A DNA stretch of 38,014 nt from Candidatus Omnitrophota bacterium. Lineage in GTDB: Bacteria; Omnitrophota; Gorgyraeia; Zapsychrales; Zapsychraceae. Positions 25,648 to 33,224 of the stretch are shown one piece after another. The stretch is taken from the NCBI GenBank assembly GCA_028280285.1, contig JANQMA010000049.1:1-38014 (forward strand). Reading direction: 5' to 3'. The notes under the pieces are model-generated. The model had not been told where the DNA came from. It saw only the letters and a list, made by a program, of their open reading frames with translations, and did not search any database. A program made the translations under genes and the position numbers. Each line of letters opens with the position of its first letter. Within the stretch, counting starts at the first letter, position 1.

Positions 25648-26052
25648 ATGCAATTAAGACATCGTATAAAACTTAAAACAACAAACGCAACAATCGATCT
25701 GGCGCCTTTGGTGGATGTGATTTTCCAACTACTTATCTTTTTTATGCTTTCCTCGTCATTCACCTTTCAATCCGGCATTAATGTGCGCCTGCCCAAAGCG
25801 GTCACCAGCGATGTGATCAAAGAAGAAAATTGGATTATTACGATAACAAGTGAAAACGTCATTTTTCTCAATGAAAAAATTATGACCCTTAAAGAATTGG
25901 AAACAGCGCTCGGAAAAAACAAAGTGGCTGACCGTGCTTTTCTTATCAAATCTGACCGACGAGCTTCTGTCGGGCGTATCGTTGATGTCTGGGATTTATG
26001 CCGCAAACTAGGCATAGAAAAAATTAATATTGCCACCAATCAAGACAGCTGA
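25648..26052 (+). CDS. exbD: ExbD/TolR-family biopolymer transport protein
   Basis: This 134-residue single-pass protein contains the membrane segment APLVDVIFQLLIFFML. Asp23 sits at the position of the essential proton-carrying aspartate of ExbD and TolR. The periplasmic part (residues 45-134) has the usual small alpha/beta domain with VSDVIKE..W-like and DRRASVGRIVDV segments. It lies 14 bases after exbB and its TGA overlaps the next ATG. Confidence 0.93.
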   Translation: MQLRHRIKLKTTNATIDLAPLVDVIFQLLIFFMLSSSFTFQSGINVRLPKAVTSDVIKEENWIITITSENVIFLNEKIMTLKELETALGKNKVADRAFLIKSDRRASVGRIVDVWDLCRKLGIEKINIATNQDS

Positions 26053-26495
26053 TGAAAAATACTTTTGTTGGCCAATGCGTCCTATTCATTTTTGGGATTG
26101 TCACTTCAATCATATTGCATGTTGTATTTTTTCAAATGTTTAAAATTACAATACCACTCATCAGTGAGTCGTATAAACCTCCTATCACATTTTTAGGATC
26201 TATTTTAAGTCGCACAGATATCTTTGCCGCTAATTACGGTGAGCCCGGTCTTGTTGGCAACGGTCCGTTGTCCATTTTAGAAAAACCTCCTGAAACACAC
26301 GGCCCAGCTCAAAAAACATTTACCCCCAATACATCCAAACATCAACCGACGGCATCACTTGCCCCCAAGACTAAGAAAAATTTGAAGGCAACCTTTTTAG
26401 AAGAGCATAAAGCACCTATCAAATCATCAAGTGATATCGGTATTAACCTTAGATCTGAACCATACACACCACTTAAACTTAAAAGCAATGATTGA
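26052..26495 (+). CDS. Unknown membrane-anchored protein in TonB/TolA position
   Basis: A 147-residue protein with one N-terminal hydrophobic segment (about residues 8-31, VLFIFGIVTSIILHVVFF) whose Ser and His recall the SxxxH motif of TonB/TolA anchors. The remaining part is polar and Pro/Lys/Thr-rich, low in predicted secondary structure. It lacks the C-terminal TonB fold (no YP-like or GxVxV end) and is short. Its translation is coupled to exbD (TGATG) and to the next gene (its stop overlaps the next ATG). It may be a degenerate or minimal TonB-like linker; the function is not established. Confidence 0.65.
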   Translation: MKNTFVGQCVLFIFGIVTSIILHVVFFQMFKITIPLISESYKPPITFLGSILSRTDIFAANYGEPGLVGNGPLSILEKPPETHGPAQKTFTPNTSKHQPTASLAPKTKKNLKATFLEEHKAPIKSSSDIGINLRSEPYTPLKLKSND

Positions 26496-26733
26496 AATCA
26501 ACCTGGCATCTCTTATCGGTATTCTTTTTTTTACACTTGTGCTGCTTGTATTTTCTGTATGGATATTTTATAATTATAACGAAGAGAAAGATTTAGAAGA
26601 ATTATACCATATTCACCAATGTCCGTATTGTACACATATATTTAAAACGGCCAGTAAAAAATCTATTCAAACCTGTCCTAATTGTAACAGTCTATTGACA
26701 ATCGAAAAGAACACGAATAATGCTGAAACTTAA
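26488..26733 (+). CDS. Small membrane protein with a C-terminal zinc ribbon
   Basis: This is an 81-residue product. Residues 6-30 form one strongly hydrophobic helix. The tail holds Cys45-x2-Cys48-x14-Cys63-x2-Cys66 as CPYC and CPNC knuckles, a zinc-ribbon pattern. The ATG at 26488 is chosen because it overlaps the preceding stop and starts just before the helix; an in-frame upstream extension would lie inside the previous gene. I do not recognise a family. Knuckles of this kind on small membrane proteins often serve protein contacts. Confidence 0.65.
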   Translation: MIEINLASLIGILFFTLVLLVFSVWIFYNYNEEKDLEELYHIHQCPYCTHIFKTASKKSIQTCPNCNSLLTIEKNTNNAET

Positions 26734-27043
26734 AATCGATAATGAAGAGGGGGTTGTATTTGTCACCGTGCTTGTTCTGGTTATCTCGATGATGATCCTG
26801 GCTGTGACTGTTGTAAATCTCCAGCTTAACCAAGCTACATTATCCGAAAAAGAGATTAACCGAGTCCGTTCAGAAGCCATTGCTACAGGAGCACTTATGT
26901 ACTATATTGCCAATGGCCCCCCACCCGGCAATGCACTCACCGATATGCTAAACGGCATTTCCTTCAATACCACCATTACCAATGATGGCGGTACGCCCGG
27001 CCCAAATAACACAAATACACTGACCATAACAGTCGATTATTAA
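26720..27043 (+). CDS. PilX/GspK-like short pilin-related protein
   Basis: A 107-residue protein. After a short charged start comes NEEGVVFVTVLVLVISMMIL (residues 8-27), followed by an amphipathic helix QATLSEKEINRVRSEAIATGA. This is the layout of PilX/GspK-type minor pilins, which often begin with a G(S/V)-led hydrophobic helix and a weakly conserved cleavage site. The C-terminal part is short and rich in Asn, Thr, Gly and Pro, so it is much smaller than GspK. It overlaps the zinc-ribbon gene by 14 bases and closes the TPR-ExbBD operon, next to the pilus locus. Confidence 0.6.
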   Translation: MLKLKIDNEEGVVFVTVLVLVISMMILAVTVVNLQLNQATLSEKEINRVRSEAIATGALMYYIANGPPPGNALTDMLNGISFNTTITNDGGTPGPNNTNTLTITVDY

Positions 27044-27047
27044 ATTA

Positions 27048-27118
27048 GTGCTCTGTGGTCAGTGATCGGTGGTCGTAAACCAGGTAACTGACCACTGAAC
27101 TCTGATCACTGATCACTT
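27048..27118. repeat. Word-type inverted repeat, IR9
   Basis: GTGGTC (27055-27060 and again 27069-27074) faces GACCAC (27090-27095). AGTGATC (27061-27067) faces GATCACT (27104-27110 and again 27111-27117). Both arms are repeated variants of GTGATC/GTGGTC words. It sits between the TPR-Exb operon and the pilus operon. No T-tract follows. Confidence 0.7.
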
Positions 27119-27156
27119 AAGACATCGCAAACCCTTTAAAATAATTGCGTTAGAAA

Positions 27157-27185
27157 TTGACAAGGTATTGGCCTTATTGTCTAAT
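27157..27185 (+). promoter_or_regulatory. Predicted promoter of the pilus assembly operon
   Basis: TTGACA (27157-27162), a 17-base spacer and TCTAAT (27180-27185). An alternative -10, TATACT at 27196-27201, has only a poor -35. The leader of about 65 bases is very AT-rich, and TAGGA at 27241-27245 is a possible ribosome site for the ATG at 27257. Confidence 0.5.
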
Positions 27186-27256
27186 TATAAGTAGATATAC
27201 TATGTATATTTATATATAAATAACCAAATATTTTTTAAACTAGGACGTTTTGTACC

Positions 27257-28855
27257 ATGGCTGATGATGCGTCATCAAGAATATTGGGCATATATTGGGG
27301 GAAAAAATCCCTTTATCTCGCTGAATCCACAGAGCTAGAGTCAAACATCTCCCTTAGTATACCGTTTTCGGCCAGAGAAGATGGCTCTGAATTTAGTCCG
27401 TTTAGTTCTGAAGGAAACGACCTTGTCACAAGTGTCTCAAGTATTATCAAACAGCATAGCATTAAACCCAAGCATATTTATCTATCACTTCCGACAAAAG
27501 ACATCATTTTCCGTTCATTCGTGATCCCATGGATGCAGCAAAGCGAAATAGCAGACGTTGTGGATTTTGAAGCCAGCAAATATATTCCCTTTTCCTTAGA
27601 AGAATTGGCCTATTCATTTCATTCCATGAATATCACCGAAGGCAACACCAAGCGGATTCGCATTGTCTTTGCCGCGATCAAAAAAACAACACTGGACACC
27701 TACACAGCACTTCTTGAGCAGGCGAAAGTATCTATTACAAATGTTGAACCGTCACCTGTCAGCATGATCCGTTGCCTTATCGGTAAACAACTTCTCGACC
27801 AAGAAAAAACATTGGCCATTATTGAAAAGGATGGCCTTCAAGGAAAAATTATTATTGTTGACCGCGGCGTTCCCCTTTTTGTGCGCGAATTTCAATTTCA
27901 AATCAGTGCAGCCGACAAAGATGAACCGCTAGACAATAACACAATACTCACACGTCTGATTAATGAGATCAGGATATCACTCGATTATTTTAACCGCCAA
28001 GAAAGCCAACTGGAAGTAACGGAACTCACACTGCTCGCCGATGCCACCGAAGAGCAAGAAGTTAAAACACGCATAGAATCAGACATACAAATTCCGACTA
28101 AAAGCATCAGTATTGCCGACACCCTTGGTATGACTGATACCACAACCATCGAATATCTCAATGCTTTTGGTGCCAGTTTCCATACGAGCATTGATACGCC
28201 TTCATCATTTGACTTAATGGAAACAACCAGTGAACAAGCAGAAACGCCCACATTTGATATTAAAAACATTGATTTTAAATCCATCAATTATACACCGATT
28301 GCCATAACAGCGGCCGTCTGTATAGCGATATTAGGCGGCCTGTTTGTCTTTAAAAATATTATGCTCAATGACACACAAAAAAAGATTGCCACACTCGAAA
28401 ACGAACTAGGTAAATTTAAATCACAAACAGAAGATATCATAAAAAAACGTACCAAGTCTACCAAAGAAAAATTAGAGCGATACAAATCCGTACGCATAAC
28501 CGGCGACATTGCCACATTGATGAGAAAAATCCCCGAAACACTACCAGCCAATGCCTGGCTTAGTGAACTTAACTGTCTTTATGTAGAAAAACGCCCACAA
28601 TCAAAAAAAAGCAAAAAGGGCAAGGACAAAAATAAAGATGCCCCCGAATACCCCCTGGGTATAAAACTTGATGGCTATGTTTATTCAAAAAATCCGACAA
28701 GCAATATAAATGTGGTAACCCAATTTGTCCGAAATCTGGAAAAAGTTGATTTAATAACGAAAAACTTTGAAAAAATCCGTGTCGATTCCGCGGCACAAAG
28801 ACAAATAAATAATAATATAGTAACTCATTTCCAATTAGACTTTGTTACAAAATGA
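27257..28855 (+). CDS. PilM-PilN fusion protein of type IV pilus assembly
   Basis: This is a 532-residue protein. Residues 8-320 match the PilM actin-like domain: ILGIYWGKKSLYLAE at the start, IYLSLPTKDIIFRSFVIPWM, VVDFEASKYIPFSLEEL, and NVEPSPVSMIRCL. After a linker, a membrane helix at about 345-367 (PIAITAAVCIAILGGLFVF) leads into a coiled coil and a PilN-like periplasmic domain with a Lys-rich insert near 450-465. PilM (about 350 residues) and PilN (about 180) are normally separate; the fusion gives the GspL layout of type II secretion. It should form the cytoplasmic and inner-membrane alignment platform with PilO and PilP. It overlaps the next gene by four bases. Confidence 0.85.
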   Translation: MADDASSRILGIYWGKKSLYLAESTELESNISLSIPFSAREDGSEFSPFSSEGNDLVTSVSSIIKQHSIKPKHIYLSLPTKDIIFRSFVIPWMQQSEIADVVDFEASKYIPFSLEELAYSFHSMNITEGNTKRIRIVFAAIKKTTLDTYTALLEQAKVSITNVEPSPVSMIRCLIGKQLLDQEKTLAIIEKDGLQGKIIIVDRGVPLFVREFQFQISAADKDEPLDNNTILTRLINEIRISLDYFNRQESQLEVTELTLLADATEEQEVKTRIESDIQIPTKSISIADTLGMTDTTTIEYLNAFGASFHTSIDTPSSFDLMETTSEQAETPTFDIKNIDFKSINYTPIAITAAVCIAILGGLFVFKNIMLNDTQKKIATLENELGKFKSQTEDIIKKRTKSTKEKLERYKSVRITGDIATLMRKIPETLPANAWLSELNCLYVEKRPQSKKSKKGKDKNKDAPEYPLGIKLDGYVYSKNPTSNINVVTQFVRNLEKVDLITKNFEKIRVDSAAQRQINNNIVTHFQLDFVTK

Positions 28856-29472
28856 ATATAATTGAAAAACTCAACAATATAGACGTAAACGATCTAAAAA
28901 ACATTGATCTCAATGAGGTGAAGACCTACTTAATTCAACACCTTGATGTATCGGCAAGTCTTATCGTTGCGCTCGTATCCTTATTTGTTGCCTTTAAGGG
29001 CTATGATGCCTACGAACGCGAATCAAAGCAATTAAATGCAAAACTTGTTACGCTTCAAAAAAGCGCAGCCGCTCTTAAGATCGACAAGCAAGCAACAAAA
29101 GAGTTTGATGAATTTCTTGAAGCGTTTCCTAAAATATTGTCCATTAATGAACTAAGCGAAAAGCTGACCGCATTTGCTTCCGAAAACAATGTGCGCATAA
29201 AATCATACACTCCAGGCAATACCAAGGAAAAAAATAACATAGAGACAAATTCGCTAACAATTGAAACCACGGCAAACAATTATGACGATATGGTCGCTTT
29301 TATTCAAAAAATCGAAAATTCGGATTTTGCTATCCGTATCGCCAATTGGATCGGAAGACAGGGAAGACTGCAAACAAAAAATCAAAATAAGGATAGCTTT
29401 AATGCCACGCTAACCAATGAACGCATTAGCGCATCAATAAAGGTGGAAACAATTAAAATTCATGAAAATTAG
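28852..29472 (+). CDS. pilO: PilO-like inner-membrane alignment protein
   Basis: This 206-residue protein has a cytoplasmic N-terminal stretch, one membrane helix at about 37-53 (ASLIVALVSLFVAFKGY), a coiled coil (residues 55-90) and a small ferredoxin-like domain. The topology and placement between the PilN domain and a PilP-like gene identify PilO. The domain has LSEKLTAFASENNVRIKSY and a later DMVAFIQKIENSDF helix, both usual for PilO. Sequence conservation in this family is low, so the name rests partly on gene order. Confidence 0.78.
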   Translation: MNIIEKLNNIDVNDLKNIDLNEVKTYLIQHLDVSASLIVALVSLFVAFKGYDAYERESKQLNAKLVTLQKSAAALKIDKQATKEFDEFLEAFPKILSINELSEKLTAFASENNVRIKSYTPGNTKEKNNIETNSLTIETTANNYDDMVAFIQKIENSDFAIRIANWIGRQGRLQTKNQNKDSFNATLTNERISASIKVETIKIHEN

Positions 29473-29890
29473 TTTAATCATAATCATATTATTTTCACTT
29501 TGCGCCGTGCCTTGTTATGGGGCTATACGCAATCCTTTTCTCCCACAACTGCCCAGGGAAGAAATCAAGGTTGTTGTGCCGCCCGCGAAAAACATACAAT
29601 CAAACCGGCAACAACAAAAAAAATCAGTCGCAACAAAAGGTAAACGGAAGACAACACAAAAGAAGGCTGCAGTCACAAAACAGCCTGATGCAGAAAAACC
29701 ACCGGAACCGGTTGTTTTTCCTAGCTTTAAAATTTCAGGAGTTATATGGAATAGTACCATGCCACAAGCTATAATAAATGATACGGTTGTCAGTGAAGGT
29801 GACACAATACAAGGTGTTAAAATTGAATCAATCAAACCACAATCAATAAAACTGTCATATAAAGGGGTTACGCGCACCATTGCGCCCTAA
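29462..29890 (+). CDS. pilP: PilP/GspC-like pilotin-clamp protein
   Basis: This 142-residue protein has a signal-like N-terminus (residues 1-20), then AIRNPFLPQLP, the RDPF-like segment usual after the membrane part of PilP. A Lys/Gln/Pro-rich linker leads to a C-terminal beta domain (about 85-142: ISGVIWNSTMPQAIINDTVV and EGDTIQGVKI), the HR domain of PilP/GspC. That domain contacts the N0 domain of the secretin encoded next. It overlaps pilO by 11 bases. Confidence 0.8.
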   Translation: MKISLIIIILFSLCAVPCYGAIRNPFLPQLPREEIKVVVPPAKNIQSNRQQQKKSVATKGKRKTTQKKAAVTKQPDAEKPPEPVVFPSFKISGVIWNSTMPQAIINDTVVSEGDTIQGVKIESIKPQSIKLSYKGVTRTIAP

Positions 29891-29901
29891 AGGAGCTAAC
29901 G

Positions 29902-31419
29902 ATGAAATGTAAAATGTTTATATTAACCTTATTGAGTGCCGTGCTCGGGCTATCCACCACGCCTGCTTTTGCTGCACTTAATTTAACGCATCTTGATAAT
30001 TACCTGATAGCAGCGCCGGAGAGATCGATCTCGATGGATTTCAAAAATGCCCAGCTCAATGATGTGCTCAAAATATTCTCCCAGCAATCGGGCTTAAATT
30101 TTATCGCCGCCTCAGACATTGCTGATCTGCAGGTCAATTTATACCTCGATAAGGTGCCTGTAGAAGATGCGCTGGAGCATATTCTTTTAGCCAATGATTT
30201 AACCTATGAATTGGATTCAACAAGTAATATTTTTATCGTCAAACCGATCAATATGCCTGAGGTACAAATGATCACACGTGTTTATCCGCTTAAACACGCA
30301 ACCGTCGACTCATCCAAAATAAACGAAACATTAGATGACATCGGAGAAAGCAGTTCAAGCGACTCCAGCAGCTCAGATGAATCATCCTCAGATGAAGCGG
30401 AGTCGGGTATTTTGGCAGCCATAGAATCCATTTTATCAGAAGATGGCCAGGCCATTGAGGACCCAAGGACAAACAGTTTGATTATAACCGACCTGCCCAA
30501 CCGATTTCCTTTTATTGAACACACAATCGCACGGCTCGATGTACGTGTCCCGCAAATCCTCATCGAGGTGGAAATGCTCGACATATCCAAAAATGCGTCC
30601 GACTTTCTGGGTGCTAAATTTGGACAGACGCCATTATCGTTTACAGGCGGAACCAAATCCACATTATTCCCGTTTGATGAAAACAAATTGGAAAACCGCA
30701 GTATTTTTCCCGGCACAGCGGGAAGTGCCGCCTCGGCCACAGAAACGGCCTCACAATATACAACAAGCACCATCAGCTTTGCCGGGTTAACCATGGCGCT
30801 GGACTTTCTTAAGACACAAACCGATACCAAAAATCTGGCCCGTCCACGCATCATGACCATCAATAATGAAACAGCCGAAATCAAAATTACAACCGATGAA
30901 GTCATTGGAACCACAGAAACTCAGTTTAGTGAATCAGCCGCCGAAGCGACTTCTGAAGCAGAAAGAAGCGAGACAGGTGTATCACTTATTGTTACCCCAC
31001 AAGCTAATTTGCAAACAGGGGAAATCACCATGGCTATTCAACCGAAAGTTAGCGAAGCTGTTCCCTCGGGAATTGATAACCTGAAAAATCCGGAAGAGCG
31101 TAGTGTCAAAAGTATTTTGCGTGTGAATAATGGAGACACTATTGTCATTGGTGGCCTGCTTCGCACAGAAACAACCCGAACCAATACAGATGTCCCATTC
31201 ATTAGTAAAATTCCGGTCTTAGGCAATGCCTTTCGCCATAAAGAGTCGGAAGAAGATCAGCGAGAATTGATTGTCTTCATTACACCGCATATACTTAAAG
31301 ATGAGTTCATTCCCCAAAACCAACGTGCCAGAGAATCGATTGTTCGTGAACACACAGCTCCAGGCGATAAGTTTACGCAAGTGAATAAAGATTTATCCAA
31401 TTATCAGAAAAGGTTTTAA
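29902..31419 (+). CDS. pilQ: Outer-membrane secretin (PilQ/GspD family)
   Basis: This 505-residue protein has a signal peptide (1-24, ending TPAFA) and a STN/N0-like domain with RSISMDFKNAQLNDVLKIF and DLQVNLYLDKVPVEDAL. A Ser/Glu/Asp-rich insert lies at about 150-172. The N1-like domain has PRTNSLIITDLP, and the C-terminal secretin domain shows IEVEMLDISK and VPFISKIPVLGNAFR (near residue 430) with the closing LIVFITPHIL. It should form the ring through which the fibre leaves the cell. It is short, with few N domains, closer to compact PilQ. The acidic serine tract is an oddity. Confidence 0.93.
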   Translation: MKCKMFILTLLSAVLGLSTTPAFAALNLTHLDNYLIAAPERSISMDFKNAQLNDVLKIFSQQSGLNFIAASDIADLQVNLYLDKVPVEDALEHILLANDLTYELDSTSNIFIVKPINMPEVQMITRVYPLKHATVDSSKINETLDDIGESSSSDSSSSDESSSDEAESGILAAIESILSEDGQAIEDPRTNSLIITDLPNRFPFIEHTIARLDVRVPQILIEVEMLDISKNASDFLGAKFGQTPLSFTGGTKSTLFPFDENKLENRSIFPGTAGSAASATETASQYTTSTISFAGLTMALDFLKTQTDTKNLARPRIMTINNETAEIKITTDEVIGTTETQFSESAAEATSEAERSETGVSLIVTPQANLQTGEITMAIQPKVSEAVPSGIDNLKNPEERSVKSILRVNNGDTIVIGGLLRTETTRTNTDVPFISKIPVLGNAFRHKESEEDQRELIVFITPHILKDEFIPQNQRARESIVREHTAPGDKFTQVNKDLSNYQKRF

Positions 31420-31422
31420 ATA

Positions 31423-33219
31423 ATGGCTCATTTGAAAGTCGGTGATATTCTTCTCACCCAAAACATCCTTACGTCAGAGCAATTAGAAGAGGCCCTTAAT
31501 ATACAAAAACAGAAAGGCACGCGTATTGGAGATGTGCTCATTGAACTAGGATATGTCTCTGAAGATCAAATCGCTATGGCGTTAGGCGCCCAACTAGGGC
31601 TTCCGTTTTATACATCGGAAAATGCCGATATGCTAACGCCTAAGGCAGATCAAAATTTACACAAAATCATTCCCGGTGACTTTGCCAAAAAAAATATGAT
31701 CTTACCGCTTAGTATTAACGACAATGTTCTAACATGTGCAGTGGCCGACCCGCTTGACTTGTTGATGCTCGATAATGCCAGTCACATCACCAACCACGAA
31801 ATCAATCTTGTTATCTCAACCCCAAGCTGTATCGGTAATTCAATAGACACATTCTATTTTTCCGAGACAGAATCTTTGGCTGATGAGGAGACCAATAAAC
31901 AAAAAGTCTCTCTTCTTGATGCTGCTGTTGAAAGCTCATACGCCCAAACCGAAGAATCTTTTGATAAAGGAAGCTCATCATCAGGCGACTCTGCTTCGGC
32001 AGAGTTAAGTTTAGAAAAGCTGGTTGAAAAGGCAGGCGAAGCCCCGGTTATTAAACTCGTGGACCTTATTATCCGGCAGGCCATTGATGAAAGAGCGAGC
32101 GACATTCATATTGAACCCTTTGAGACAAAAATCAATTTGCGTTATCGCATCGACGGAAAATTGTATAACATTCCACCCCCGGCGCCACATCTGCATTTGG
32201 CCATTGTTTCGCGTATTAAAATTCTATCCAAATTAGATATTGCCGAAAAGCGCCTGCCGCAGGATGGGGCTATTTCGGCCAAGCTCGAAAACCGTACCGT
32301 TGACATTCGTGTGTCCACGGTCCCGACGGTTTGGGGGGAAAAAGTGGTTATGCGTATTCTTGATAAAGGCGCTGTACCGCTTGAGTTGACTGGCCTCGGC
32401 TTTACCAAAGACCAAATCGAATCTATCCGCAAGGCTTTAAATGCGCCTTATGGGCTCTTTTATATTACCGGACCAACCGGTAGCGGTAAGTCAACGTCTC
32501 TTTACGCGTCGGTGAACGAAATGGTTGATCCGTCAAAAAATATTGTCACCTGTGAAGATCCCGTGGAATACAAAATAGAAGGTATTAACCAGGTGTCTGT
32601 CCGCAATGAAATAGGCCTAAGCTTTGCAACGGCCTTAAAGGCATTTTTACGCCAAGATCCCGATATTATTATGGTCGGTGAGACGCGCGACATTGAAACA
32701 GCATCAATCTGTGTCAGAGCTGCCTTGACCGGTCACTTTGTTTTAAGTACGCTTCACACAAATGATGCGGCCTCCGCAGTGACGCGTCTAATCGATATTG
32801 GTGTCCCTAATTATTTGATCACCCCATCGTTGATTATGGTTATGGCCCAGCGCCTAGCGCGTAAACTATGCCCTGAGTGTAAAGAGGCCTATGAACCAGA
32901 CCCAACGGAACACAATGGCCAGAAATTCCGGGCCGACCTTATTTACAGACCAAAAGGATGCGAAAAATGTAAAAACACAGGCTATATAGGCCGTGCTGTT
33001 GTAGCCGAGGTGCTTGAAATTGACGATAAAATCCGTGCCATTATTGCCCGCGGCGGTAAATACACCGAAATCTTTGACCAGGCTCGTAAAAACGGCATGG
33101 AGACAATTTATGATACGGGTATCCGTCTGGTCGAGCGCGGCATCACGAGCTTTGAAGAAGTCTGTCGTATCAGTGCCGATGCCGGTCAGGGCGATGAGGC
33201 AGAACCGATTGATGAGTAA
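31423..33219 (+). CDS. pilB: Type IV pilus/type II secretion assembly ATPase with MshEN domain
   Basis: This is a 598-residue extension ATPase (PilB/GspE). Residues 5-28 and 34-57 form two adjacent 24-residue motifs of the (R/K)xGDxL...G.(V/L)S..Q(L/I)..AL..Q type, the MshEN signature that binds c-di-GMP in MshE-like proteins. The first arginine is Lys5 here and the second is Arg34. The Walker A GPTGSGKS is at 350-357 and PDIIMVGETRD near 412 covers Walker B and the Arg finger region. A zinc site, Cys483-PE-Cys486 and Cys513-EK-Cys516, is as in GspE/PilB. It starts three bases after the secretin stop. Confidence 0.93.
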   Translation: MAHLKVGDILLTQNILTSEQLEEALNIQKQKGTRIGDVLIELGYVSEDQIAMALGAQLGLPFYTSENADMLTPKADQNLHKIIPGDFAKKNMILPLSINDNVLTCAVADPLDLLMLDNASHITNHEINLVISTPSCIGNSIDTFYFSETESLADEETNKQKVSLLDAAVESSYAQTEESFDKGSSSSGDSASAELSLEKLVEKAGEAPVIKLVDLIIRQAIDERASDIHIEPFETKINLRYRIDGKLYNIPPPAPHLHLAIVSRIKILSKLDIAEKRLPQDGAISAKLENRTVDIRVSTVPTVWGEKVVMRILDKGAVPLELTGLGFTKDQIESIRKALNAPYGLFYITGPTGSGKSTSLYASVNEMVDPSKNIVTCEDPVEYKIEGINQVSVRNEIGLSFATALKAFLRQDPDIIMVGETRDIETASICVRAALTGHFVLSTLHTNDAASAVTRLIDIGVPNYLITPSLIMVMAQRLARKLCPECKEAYEPDPTEHNGQKFRADLIYRPKGCEKCKNTGYIGRAVVAEVLEIDDKIRAIIARGGKYTEIFDQARKNGMETIYDTGIRLVERGITSFEEVCRISADAGQGDEAEPIDE

Positions 33220-33224
33220 TAACT

